Source: Kiritimatiellia bacterium (GTDB lineage Bacteria; Verrucomicrobiota; Kiritimatiellia; SLAD01). From it: a DNA stretch of 6,542 nucleotides. The position numbers were made by a program, and so were the translations under genes. The notes under the pieces are model-generated. The model was given only the letters and a program-made list of their open reading frames with translations, was not told the DNA's origin and made no database searches. The stretch covers positions 1 through 6,542 of the forward strand of contig SLCI01000074.1 of NCBI GenBank assembly GCA_007125875.1, given 5' to 3'. This document shows positions 1-6,501 of the stretch, one piece after another; the stretch's first letter is position 1, and each line of letters begins with the position of its first letter.

Positions 1-1301
1 ATGTCTTCACCGGCAAATCGCTCGGACAGATAGGACGCCAACATCCGGACATAAAGTTCGTTGTCCGTGTGGAGATAGCTCAGCAGCAGGTTAGCGAGGG
101 CACGCAGTGAAGGTTGCCCTTCCGGAAACTGGTTCAAGATCGTCAAGTACTCTTCAATGGCCCGCTCATAATTTCGTTGGCGGAATAAATCGTCAGCCAA
201 TGTAAACTGGGCCTGCGCCGCTTCCCCGCCATGTTCACCGAAATTGATATTCACTTCGCGCCCGAACTCATCTTCGAGCATGGTGATCAAGGCACGGCCA
301 CGAACGCTGGCTTCAGCGCCCCATTGACTGGTTCCATACTGCCCGAACACATTATAATATTCCGTCAATGCTTGCTGGATGGCTTGCAGCACCTCACGCT
401 CAGGCGCGTTACGAGCACGCAATTCTTCCACGCGTTTTTCGTAGAGTTCACCGAGCAGAAAACGGGCGTTCGCGACAGGACTCACTGAGGCGGGCACGTT
501 CTGTTCGCGGAGTAAGCGATCTATCCGGCGCAAATCGTCCATATACTGTTCGAGCAGCTCGAGCGCCCCCGCCTCATCGCCTCGCACAAGATGCACGTGC
601 GCCATGATGCCGATCGATTGTCCGAACCAGAGATCATAACCGCCCCATTGCACTTCCTCACTGAGCTCATACGCTCGGTCAAGAAAGCCTTCCCGCTCGG
701 AGCCGGAGGTTTCGCGCCCCAACTGCAGGTTGAGCCGAGCCAAATCCATTTGCAACCGGCGCTTTGCGCTCGTGTCGTCCATCCCAGCGTTTAAAAGACG
801 ACTGTACGCTTCAGCGGCTGCACGGCGGTTGTTCATCCGCTCCATCATCTGCCCGTATTGATACGCCGCATCCTGATAGAATCGCAGCAGGTCAGGGTCG
901 GTGGGCGTTCGGTCTTGATAGACGGCAAAAAAAGCGTCGTATAGACGCTGTGCTTCTTCTGTGTTTCCGGCTCGGAAATGTCCGTTGGCGATGCGTAGTT
1001 GTAGCGCGTAGCGCTGCGGATGCCCTTCCGGCATCGACTTGACCAATTCCTCCGCATCGGCAAATCGACGTTGGGCGATCAGAATCTCGCCTTCAATACG
1101 GGTGGCACGATCGCGCTGGTCGGGATGTAGGCGAACGACTTCGTTTACGACGCGATTTGCCAAATCAGGGAAGCCCATCTCGATGAGCCCGGAGGCGAAG
1201 TCAAACTCTTGATCTATATCAAGGGCGACACTTGCCAATGGCATCGAACAAAGTAAGCCACTGGCTACACATACCGCTGCGGAAATCTTCATGCGCATCA
1301 T
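1..1301 (-). CDS. Secreted TPR-rich protein, C-terminus beyond the window
   Basis: The reading frame is open from an ATG at 1301 to the left edge (433 codons visible, no stop), so the C-terminus is missing. Residues 1-26 look like a Sec signal peptide: Met-Met-Arg-Met-Lys, a hydrophobic stretch, then a likely cleavage after SVA (about residue 26). No convincing lipobox surrounds either Cys, so I expect a soluble periplasmic protein. The rest is almost all amphipathic helix with TPR character, clearest around residues 65-125 (GEILIAQRRFADAEELV) and 362-410 (RQRNYERAIEEYLTIL followed by FPEG). There is no enzymatic domain in the visible part. Start choice: AGGAAAGG at 1313-1320 lies 11 bases before the 1301 ATG; ATGs at 1298 and 1292 are alternatives. 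TPR proteins usually act as scaffolds for envelope or secretion complexes, but the partner here is unknown. It follows the secreted protein at 1391-2197 after 89 bp and may have its own promoter. Confidence 0.85.
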   Translation of the reverse strand, partial: MMRMKISAAVCVASGLLCSMPLASVALDIDQEFDFASGLIEMGFPDLANRVVNEVVRLHPDQRDRATRIEGEILIAQRRFADAEELVKSMPEGHPQRYALQLRIANGHFRAGNTEEAQRLYDAFFAVYQDRTPTDPDLLRFYQDAAYQYGQMMERMNNRRAAAEAYSRLLNAGMDDTSAKRRLQMDLARLNLQLGRETSGSEREGFLDRAYELSEEVQWGGYDLWFGQSIGIMAHVHLVRGDEAGALELLEQYMDDLRRIDRLLREQNVPASVSPVANARFLLGELYEKRVEELRARNAPEREVLQAIQQALTEYYNVFGQYGTSQWGAEASVRGRALITMLEDEFGREVNINFGEHGGEAAQAQFTLADDLFRQRNYERAIEEYLTILNQFPEGQPSLRALANLLLSYLHTDNELYVRMLASYLSERFAGED

Positions 1302-1312
1302 GTTGCTTCGCA

Positions 1313-1320
1313 CCTTTCCT
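1313..1320 (-). promoter_or_regulatory. Shine-Dalgarno sequence of the TPR gene
   Basis: AGGAAAGG on the minus strand lies 11 bases before the ATG at 1301. It is one of the clearer ribosome-binding sites in the window and favours the 1301 ATG over the in-frame ATGs at 1298 and 1292. Confidence 0.5.
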
Positions 1321-1341
1321 ACCTGCACCAACCAGACTCTA

Positions 1342-1370
1342 AATGCATTGCTGACGTTAACCGATGTCAA
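1342..1370 (-). promoter_or_regulatory. Candidate sigma70 promoter for the TPR gene
   Basis: On the minus strand a perfect -35 hexamer TTGACA (1365-1370) is followed after 17 bases by TGCATT (1342-1347), a poor -10 match (3 of 6, lacking the conserved second-position A). The position, about 40-70 bp before the ATG at 1301 in the largest gap of the left half, suits a promoter. The weak -10 means it may need an activator or may be chance. Confidence 0.3.
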
Positions 1371-1390
1371 TCCGTCCGTCAAGATAGCGG

Positions 1391-2197
1391 TCAGTCGGTG
1401 TCGACGATGCTCGCTGTTGCACCCGACACAACGAATCGACCATCTTGACCTTCCACCAAACGCACGCCCGGCATCTCGCTCGTATATGCGCGGCGGCTGA
1501 CGACGCGCGCATTCGGATTGACCACGTGATAAAGGTATCGGCCCGGTCCTGCTTGATGAACAATGGCCGCGTTGAAATCGGCATCAATTTGCATGTCAGG
1601 CGAGTGCATACGAATAAAGCTACCCAACGCGATAACACCGAAGCAGACTCCTCCGGAAGCATCATCAACACGCAGCAGTAATGTTTCACCACGATCGCGA
1701 TTGACGGTCATCAGTCGATAGACTCGACCACCGCTACCATCAGGAAACATGACGCTGCGACGGTCATATTCCAGACCGGGGACGACATCCAGAAACGCGC
1801 GGGTCGCGACGAAGGCTTGCCCCATCGCATTGACTCGAACACGCACCGTGTAGGCGCCTTGCTGTCGGAGATCATAGGCATAGGCGAGATTGATGCGGTG
1901 AGTGACCGTTTCCCGCGGGGGGATCACCAGTGGCTGCCTGAGGATTTCGGGTGCCAACTGGCGGACCTTACGGCCAGGCCCGCGCTCGATATCAACCCAC
2001 AACCTGGAGCCGGGCGTGTCGTCACGTAGTGTCAGCGTCTCGCTGGTGTTATTCCGGATACGAATTTCGGCAATCACCGGTTCGTGCAGAATTGCGCGAT
2101 CGGGCCTGATACGACTCGTGACCTCCAACTGAGCATGGACCATGGGGACCAACCCAAAGGCGAAGAACAGGGCAAAACAATATACTCTCATGGCCAT
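1391..2197 (-). CDS. Secreted protein of unknown function with N-terminal Ig-like beta domain
   Basis: This 268-residue protein starts with a clear signal peptide (MAMRVYCFALFFAFGL, cleavage probably after VHA at residue 22). I do not recognise the family. Residues 24-140 read as an immunoglobulin-like beta sandwich: alternating strands such as PVIAEIRIRNNTSETLTLRDD, then VIPPRETVTHRINLAYAY and GAYTVRVRV, a pattern seen in BsuPI-like and CARDB-like extracellular domains. Residues 140-260 are also strand-rich (RGETLLLRVDDASGG, GPGRYLYHVV, GVRLVEGQDGRFVVSG) and may be a second beta domain. There are no catalytic motifs, no C-terminal membrane anchor and no sorting signal. The start may be the ATG at 2197 or the one at 2191; neither has a good Shine-Dalgarno. 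The gene begins 23 bp after the metallophosphoesterase stop, so it is probably co-transcribed and perhaps translationally coupled. A periplasmic or outer-envelope role is inferred only from export and from its secreted TPR neighbour. Confidence 0.82.
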   Translation of the reverse strand: MAMRVYCFALFFAFGLVPMVHAQLEVTSRIRPDRAILHEPVIAEIRIRNNTSETLTLRDDTPGSRLWVDIERGPGRKVRQLAPEILRQPLVIPPRETVTHRINLAYAYDLRQQGAYTVRVRVNAMGQAFVATRAFLDVVPGLEYDRRSVMFPDGSGGRVYRLMTVNRDRGETLLLRVDDASGGVCFGVIALGSFIRMHSPDMQIDADFNAAIVHQAGPGRYLYHVVNPNARVVSRRAYTSEMPGVRLVEGQDGRFVVSGATASIVDTD

Positions 2198-2220
2198 AAT
2201 CGACTCGATTCGAAGGTCGC

Positions 2221-2943
2221 TTAGCGGCCTAGCGCTAAACGCGATGCGACCCGGTCGGGTAGTCCCGCATCCTTGATTTTTTTCTGCGTGGTTTTGAAAT
2301 CATAGGCTACCCGATGCAACTCGATCTCGTTAGCCAACAGGTCAAACGTCACATAGGCCGCCCGCGGATCACCATCGCGCGGCTGTCCGACACTACCCGC
2401 ATTAATAAAGTACTTACGCCCCAGCACCACTTTGATTTTGGAATAGAGCCCAACGCGCACGCGATCGGTCTTTTCGAATGCGAGGGGAACATGCGTGTGC
2501 CCATAAAAACAGAGTGCCGACGTTTGGTAGGCAAAGCTTGCGTCGGCTTCGAGCTTGTCAAAAACGTAGCCCCACATTTCGGGGGTGTCCAAGGTGCTAT
2601 GGACAATCGTGAAGGTTTCCACGCGCTTGACGTAAGTTAAGCCACCGAGAAACGCGCGCTGCTCGTCCGAGAGTTTATCACGCGTCCAAGCAACTACGTC
2701 AGCCGCAATCGGGTGAAAGCCTTCCAAATCGGAATCAACGGCACAATAGTGGTCATGATTTCCACGCACCACGGGGCAATCCAGCTCGCGTACCCGCTCA
2801 AGACATTCAACCGGACTCGCATTATAACCGACAATGTCGCCTAGACAGACATAATGAGATACGCCCCGCTTTGCGGCATCCGCCAGAACGGCGGTCAGCG
2901 CCTCGTAATTGGCATGTATGTCACCCAGTATGGCGTACTTCAT
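2221..2943 (-). CDS. Calcineurin-like metallophosphoesterase (YfcE/MJ0936-like)
   Basis: This 240-residue cytoplasmic protein has the full metal-binding set of the small calcineurin-like phosphoesterases (PF12850 type): GDIH (Asp8, His10), LGDIVGY (Asp36), RGNHD (Asn62, His63), His115 in IVHST and GHTH (His149, His151). NAGSVGQPRDGDPRA (181-195) is the usual C-terminal signature of this subfamily. The two-metal active site is intact, so phosphodiesterase or phosphatase activity is expected. The substrate cannot be told from sequence: relatives act on cyclic nucleotides, model phosphodiesters or phosphoproteins. The length is normal and there is no signal peptide. It starts 13 bp after the acylphosphatase stop, and GAGGG overlapping that TGA stop can serve as its ribosome-binding site, which implies coupling. 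The pair of an acylphosphatase and a phosphoesterase suggests phosphate-ester housekeeping, but that is inference. Confidence 0.95.
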   Translation of the reverse strand: MKYAILGDIHANYEALTAVLADAAKRGVSHYVCLGDIVGYNASPVECLERVRELDCPVVRGNHDHYCAVDSDLEGFHPIAADVVAWTRDKLSDEQRAFLGGLTYVKRVETFTIVHSTLDTPEMWGYVFDKLEADASFAYQTSALCFYGHTHVPLAFEKTDRVRVGLYSKIKVVLGRKYFINAGSVGQPRDGDPRAAYVTFDLLANEIELHRVAYDFKTTQKKIKDAGLPDRVASRLALGR

Positions 2944-2956
2944 TCGCTTCTTACCC

Positions 2957-3256
2957 TCAGTAGGAGATACTAAACCGCCTATAGCTTCCTTGTTCCGGCC
3001 CTTCTTGATGCTGCTTGTGGCGAATCAAACGCCCCAAGCGCGATGCATCAATGGCTTGCAGAAATCGCTCTATCTCATCTCGATATCCTTCAACCACTAA
3101 CTCGACCGAACCGTCTGTCTCATTTCGCACAATTCCGGTCACATCAAACGATCTCGCCAGCTCAAGTACGGTGTATCGAAATCCGACTCCTTGCACGCGG
3201 CCGGTGAACGATACCTGACACCGAATTCTTTCATCTCCTGACCTCGATCTCGTCAT
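2957..3256 (-). CDS. acyP: Acylphosphatase
   Basis: This 99-residue protein is a complete acylphosphatase, which hydrolyses the carboxyl-phosphate bond of acylphosphates such as 1,3-bisphosphoglycerate, carbamoyl phosphate and acetyl phosphate. The signature GRVQGVGFRY (residues 19-28) carries the catalytic Arg27. The second signature, GIVRNETDGSVELVVEG (41-57), carries the catalytic Asn45. The C-terminal RRFSISY matches the family's last beta strand. It is slightly longer than usual (about 90) because of about ten polar residues before the first strand; no better internal start is seen, and the ATG at 3256 lacks an evident Shine-Dalgarno. It lies 37 bp after waaA and 13 bp before the metallophosphoesterase, inside the likely operon. 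It is a soluble cytoplasmic enzyme whose physiological role in bacteria is uncertain. Confidence 0.95.
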   Translation of the reverse strand: MTRSRSGDERIRCQVSFTGRVQGVGFRYTVLELARSFDVTGIVRNETDGSVELVVEGYRDEIERFLQAIDASRLGRLIRHKQHQEGPEQGSYRRFSISY

Positions 3257-3293
3257 GCGTGAAGCGATAGTAAATCATGATCGGGTGTCTGAT

Positions 3294-4616
3294 TCAATCC
3301 ACAATTGATGGCCCCTTGGAGTGCTCGTCATAGATACTCGAGAGACGATCAAGCGTACGCTGGAGCGCACCCGCCCGCGACTTCACCAAGGCGGCGGCGA
3401 GCTCACCCAGCGCTGTGCGCCGAGCCGGATCGGCAAGTAAGTCCGCGATGGCCGCTTCCAAGCCTGCTTCATCCGGCACCTGCCAAATCGCGTCTGCCGC
3501 TTTAAAATCGGCCAGAATCGATTCGAAATTATCCAAACGCGGCCCCACGAGCACGGGCTTCCCGTAGACGGCTGGCTCGATAATGTTTTGGCCCTCCGTT
3601 CGCGAGAGACTCTTACCAACAAAAATGATGTCCGCATGCGCATAGAAGTGCTTGAGTTCGCCGGTCGTATCCAATAGAAGCACCGTCCCCTCCTCCGTCG
3701 ACTCTTCCAGTCGGCTACGACGCACATAGGGAATGTGGCGGGACTCGATCGCCGAAGTAATTTCTGCTGCGCGCTCGACATGGCGCGGTGCCAGAATCAG
3801 CTTTAGCGAAGGCCACTTCTGGCGTAGGCGCGAATAAATCTCCAACAAGACAACCTCTTCACCCGGCCAGGTAGACCCCCCTAATAAGACCGGACTATCT
3901 TCTCCTACGCCCAATAAATCGAGGACCTCGCGAGCCTTCTGTTCGGAGGATTCGTCGCGATCGACGATCTCATACTTGGCACTACCCACAATTTCGACCC
4001 GCTCCGCTGGTGCCCCCATCGCAATGATGCGCTCCGCGTCTTCAGGCCCCTGCATACAAAAGGCCTGCAGCTTCGGCAATAGCCGTCGTGTTACCCAGCC
4101 GAGCTTTTGATAGCCCCGAAAGGAACGGGCGGAAATGCGGCCATTAATGAGCACCACAGGAATCTGCAACCCGTTACAGTGACGGATCAGATTAGGCCAA
4201 AGCTCTGCTTCCACTAACACCAACATGCGGGGATTAATCAGACGAATCGCGCGGCGCATCACAGGTGGCGTATCGACGGGAAAGTAAAGGAGCAGGTCCG
4301 GTGACTTCAGCTTGTCACGAGCCAAGGCGTGTCCCGTCGAGGTCGTGGTGGTCAGAACGAAATGCGTAGCGGGATAACTCGCACGCCATGCGTCGATAAA
4401 ACGCAGGGCCACAAAGAGTTCCCCGACACTGACCGCATGTATCCAGATACGCTCACCGCCTGAAGCCAGCGCTTGCCGCGTGTCTTTGTCGTACCACGTT
4501 AAACGTTGTCCAAAGCCTTTACGATAGCCACCCCGCTTGAGCATCCGTGCGAAAAAGCGCGGAAGGAGCAGAATGAATCCGATCGTGAAAAGAATATTAT
4601 AGAGCCTCCAAACCAT
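3294..4616 (-). CDS. waaA: 3-deoxy-D-manno-octulosonic acid (Kdo) transferase, GT30
   Basis: This 440-residue protein is WaaA (KdtA), which moves Kdo from CMP-Kdo to the lipid A precursor at the cytoplasmic face of the inner membrane. Residues 5-21 form a hydrophobic N-terminal anchor, followed by basic residues and GFGQRLT. The N-terminal GT-B half has IWIHAVSVGE with the catalytic-base Glu66, TTTTSTGHALA (89-99), YFPVDTP (111-117), LVEAELWPNLI (134-144) and INGRIS (157-162). The C-terminal half has LLGGSTWPGEE (244-254), LILAPRHVERA (273-283) and FVGKSLSRTEGQNIIEPA (332-349), which replaces the usual FVGGSL-GGHN-EPA sugar-nucleotide loop. An in-frame TAA lies a few codons before the 4616 ATG, so that is the first possible start; no good Shine-Dalgarno precedes it. 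Whether one or more Kdo residues are added cannot be told. No other lipid A gene is in the window. Confidence 0.96.
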   Translation of the reverse strand: MVWRLYNILFTIGFILLLPRFFARMLKRGGYRKGFGQRLTWYDKDTRQALASGGERIWIHAVSVGELFVALRFIDAWRASYPATHFVLTTTTSTGHALARDKLKSPDLLLYFPVDTPPVMRRAIRLINPRMLVLVEAELWPNLIRHCNGLQIPVVLINGRISARSFRGYQKLGWVTRRLLPKLQAFCMQGPEDAERIIAMGAPAERVEIVGSAKYEIVDRDESSEQKAREVLDLLGVGEDSPVLLGGSTWPGEEVVLLEIYSRLRQKWPSLKLILAPRHVERAAEITSAIESRHIPYVRRSRLEESTEEGTVLLLDTTGELKHFYAHADIIFVGKSLSRTEGQNIIEPAVYGKPVLVGPRLDNFESILADFKAADAIWQVPDEAGLEAAIADLLADPARRTALGELAAALVKSRAGALQRTLDRLSSIYDEHSKGPSIVD

Positions 4617-4675
4617 GACGCGCGGGAGTATGCGTTATCGCGTCACTCGTGGCAATGGCCAAGGAGGGCCACCGC

Positions 4676-5416
4676 TCAGCGAAGGCTTTTGAACTCGATG
4701 ATGTGCACGGCCAAATCCGTGAATTGCTTCATAAACAAGATGTACAGCACGATAGAGGCCAAGGAACTAAAGATACCGATCGTTGGGATCCAGCTAACCA
4801 GCACCAGGATATACCAGATCAGCACAAGCTGCTCGTTCACGGGGACACCCTCTATATTGCGCTCAGCACAATATGCGTTCATGTCCTTAGCCAGCCCGAT
4901 ATAGGCGACATATACCCAGTAAATGTTGTAAAATGGGATAAAGCACAGACCGACCGCGAGACCAGGTGTCGTGCGCGCTTGTCCGTCCTGAATGAGTGCC
5001 CAAAACCGATAGAGCAATATGTAACCAAGCACGACCGCACCGAGCACAGCAAAAACGCCTACACCAATCACAATGAGCGGGATGCCTAGGCCGGCCAGCC
5101 AAACCATCCAGGTCCACAAGGAGCGCATTGATTCAACGGTGTAAGGGGTCCCTTGCACAATGTGACGCGCTTCTTCATCTTGTGAAGGCTCTTCCGCTTG
5201 TTGTGGCAACACAATGGTGGCAGGCTCGGGGGCAGTGGATGCTTTCTGATTGAGCTGAGCGGACAATTCGGATTGCCCCGCCTCGATCCATTCGGCCATG
5301 CCCTCACGCCATACCAGCGTGTCGCTGGTGATAACACCTCTTGCGATTAGCTTGTCGATTTGCGTGTCGGAAATGGGCCCCACACGCTCTTCACCTGCAA
5401 CGTAATACCACGTCAT
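4676..5416 (-). CDS. GYF_2-domain multi-pass membrane protein
   Basis: This 246-residue protein has three parts. Residues 3-48 are a canonical GYF_2 (DUF4339) domain: WYYVAGEERVGPIS, then LIARGVITSDTLVWREGM and AEW. Residues 50-95 are a polar, Glu/Gln/Pro-rich linker. Residues 103-231 are very hydrophobic and probably hold four or five membrane segments (about 103-120, 121-141, 153-176, 196-211 and 212-229), with a conserved-looking loop containing DMNAYCAERNIEG near 178-190. GYF-type domains bind proline-rich or other short peptides in eukaryotes; the bacterial version is thought to be a cytoplasmic protein-interaction module, so this may recruit a partner to the inner membrane. No enzyme motif is visible. 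The ATG at 5416 has a good Shine-Dalgarno, GGAG six bases upstream. It sits 59 bp before waaA and 139 bp after the IspD-like gene and may be the first gene of the downstream transcript. Confidence 0.9.
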   Translation of the reverse strand: MTWYYVAGEERVGPISDTQIDKLIARGVITSDTLVWREGMAEWIEAGQSELSAQLNQKASTAPEPATIVLPQQAEEPSQDEEARHIVQGTPYTVESMRSLWTWMVWLAGLGIPLIVIGVGVFAVLGAVVLGYILLYRFWALIQDGQARTTPGLAVGLCFIPFYNIYWVYVAYIGLAKDMNAYCAERNIEGVPVNEQLVLIWYILVLVSWIPTIGIFSSLASIVLYILFMKQFTDLAVHIIEFKSLR

Positions 5417-5422
5417 TTCTCA

Positions 5423-5426
5423 CTCC
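5423..5426 (-). promoter_or_regulatory. Shine-Dalgarno sequence of the GYF_2 gene
   Basis: GGAG on the minus strand lies six bases before the ATG at 5416. Spacing and match are good, and the site supports the chosen start, which also puts the GYF_2 tryptophan-tyrosine motif right at the N-terminus as is usual. Confidence 0.5.
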
Positions 5427-5455
5427 ACTGAATAAACAGACCGATCCGAAACGCC

Positions 5456-5483
5456 ATGATACGAATTCAGACAAACAAGCCAA
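5456..5483 (-). promoter_or_regulatory. Candidate sigma70 promoter for the GYF_2-waaA-acyP operon
   Basis: On the minus strand TTGGCT (5478-5483, 4 of 6) is followed after 16 bases by TATCAT (5456-5461, 5 of 6). Initiation would fall near 5449, leaving a leader of about 33 bases with the GGAG ribosome-binding site near its end. It lies in the 139-bp gap after the IspD-like gene, which otherwise shows only a short weak hairpin. Confidence 0.35.
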
Positions 5484-5555
5484 TGAAGAAAAGGCGGAGC
5501 CCTGTTGGTTATGCTGCGCGATGCTGGTCAACGGGGAATATGCCCGCTACTTGCC

Positions 5556-6254
5556 CTACTGCCGGAAGGCTGCAGCGACAATTTGAATATCTGCCAGGGA
5601 ACGGATGCGATGATTGAAACGATCCAACTGCACCATGTACGCTCCAGCATACAACTTTTCGTAGAACTTATCGTCATCCACTTTGGCCGCCGACTTGCCG
5701 AGGCCAAGCGCTTTGGACAAATCATCCAACTTCGCCGCAACGGGCATATGAATACCCCACACGGGACCGGCGTTGAGGCACTTCGTTGCCTTGAGACCTT
5801 TCGGGACAATAGCAACGCCCTGCTCCAGCTTTTCGGCCGCCGTGGCCACCCCGTAGCGTTTGGCATTCTTGACCACTTCGGAAACAACGGTTGGTGTTAC
5901 ACAGGGCTGTGAAGCTTCGTGGATAACCACAATGGACGCGCCGACATCCTCCATGGCCTTCAAGCCCGCCTTGATTGATGCCGTCTTCTGTATCGCACCG
6001 CCAACGATCTTTTTGAGCTTGGGCGCGCCAAACATGCGCGCCATACCGACCACCGTATCCAGGCGATCTTTAGGTGCAACTACAACAATGCCATCAATTT
6101 CTGAACTGCGTTCAAAGGCGACAAGAGAATGGGCAAGAACTGGCTGCTCGCCCAATTGCAGAAACGCCGTGTCAACATCAGAGGATATTTGCTCTGATTT
6201 GCCACAAGCGATAATAAGCGCCCAAGCGCTATGCGTTTTGACTACTGCAGCCAC
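5556..6254 (-). CDS. IspD-like nucleotidyltransferase homologue with degraded active site
   Basis: This 232-residue protein aligns end to end with IspD, the 2-C-methyl-D-erythritol 4-phosphate cytidylyltransferase: WALIIACGK for the P-loop strand, FLQLGEQPVLAHSLVAFE (31-48), VGGAIQKTASIKAGL (84-98), VVIHEASQPCVTP (109-121), a conserved Trp166 with following Pro171, and NHRIRSLADIQIVAAA (214-229) for the C-terminal NIKVT-PEDL-LAE. By hand alignment to E. coli IspD the key residues are lost: Arg20 to Gln22, Lys27 to Thr29, Asp106 to Glu113, Arg109 to Gln116, Thr140 to Glu144, Arg157 to Ala162 and Lys213 to Arg216; the glycine-rich GxGxR loop is KSEQ. The frame is intact and the length normal. 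It is therefore probably a pseudoenzyme or an altered activity, not a working IspD. The start is GTG at 6254; an in-frame TGA lies two codons upstream and no ATG occurs until residue 71. A good promoter precedes it. No ispF is adjacent. Confidence 0.8.
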   Translation of the reverse strand: MAAVVKTHSAWALIIACGKSEQISSDVDTAFLQLGEQPVLAHSLVAFERSSEIDGIVVVAPKDRLDTVVGMARMFGAPKLKKIVGGAIQKTASIKAGLKAMEDVGASIVVIHEASQPCVTPTVVSEVVKNAKRYGVATAAEKLEQGVAIVPKGLKATKCLNAGPVWGIHMPVAAKLDDLSKALGLGKSAAKVDDDKFYEKLYAGAYMVQLDRFNHRIRSLADIQIVAAAFRQ

Positions 6255-6501
6255 TTTAGCTCAAACATGGAGTGAAAATTACGTCCATAAGTGCGGAATA
6301 CTAGAATAGTATAAGTTATTCGTCAATCGATATTAACAACCATTCTATGAATCATTAGGGCGATAGAGACTTAGCAAATGCCAGGTGAAACATCCCTATA
6401 TTATCTCCGGAAGGTCAAAAAGCGTGTATTCGGTTGTTGCGCGCTGAGGGAATCTGTTGTTAGTTATGCCGCTTCCACTTGAAAGGAACAGGTCAAACGT
6501 C
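6255..6501. other. Intergenic region, divergent or upstream control region
   Basis: No convincing gene is seen in these 247 bases on either strand; stops occur in all frames. The part near 6270-6410 is richer in A+T than the coding DNA. It contains the leftward promoter at 6298-6326. A TATATT/TATTAT sequence near 6397-6404 could be a rightward -10 but has no -35 partner at 16-18 bases. I see no terminator, tRNA or riboswitch-like fold. Confidence 0.5.
6298..6326 (-). promoter_or_regulatory. Sigma70-type promoter for the IspD-like gene
   Basis: On the minus strand TTGACG (6321-6326, 5 of 6) is followed by exactly 17 bases and then TAGTAT (6298-6303, 4 of 6), within visibly A+T-rich DNA. Initiation would fall near 6291, giving a leader of about 36 bases before the GTG at 6254. 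It is the best promoter in the window and is likely to start the gene cluster; an alternative TATACT -10 lies too close to the -35 to pair with it. Confidence 0.55.

Noticed and set aside
4656..4671. Hairpin TGGCC-6-GGCCA just after the GYF_2 stop
   Set aside because: The stem is only five base pairs and no T-run follows on the minus strand, so I do not call it a terminator; it could still affect message processing.
4506..5089. Two overlapping plus-strand open frames of 132 and 146 codons (4506-4904 and 4649-5089)
   Set aside because: They lie opposite waaA and the GYF_2 gene, whose minus-strand products are clearly recognisable; the plus-strand translations look like shadow coding.
5485..5502. 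Short G+C hairpin (GGC-3-GCC) followed by TTTTCTTC on the minus strand, after the IspD-like gene
   Set aside because: The stem has three strong pairs plus a G-T and an A-T pair, too weak for a confident intrinsic terminator.
5505..5912. 135-codon plus-strand open frame
   Set aside because: It is a shadow of the C-terminal half of the IspD-like gene, with no family resemblance.
5556..6254. Calling this gene CMP-Kdo synthetase (kdsB) because it is near waaA
   Set aside because: The sequence blocks match IspD order (LxLGxxPVLAHSL, VGGA, IHEAxxP, C-terminal NxxI-ADI) and the KdsB signature for its nucleotide loop is not present.
5860..6309. 149-codon plus-strand open frame opposite the IspD-like gene
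   Set aside because: It is antisense to a frame with end-to-end IspD similarity, and its own translation shows no recognisable domain or ribosome-binding site.
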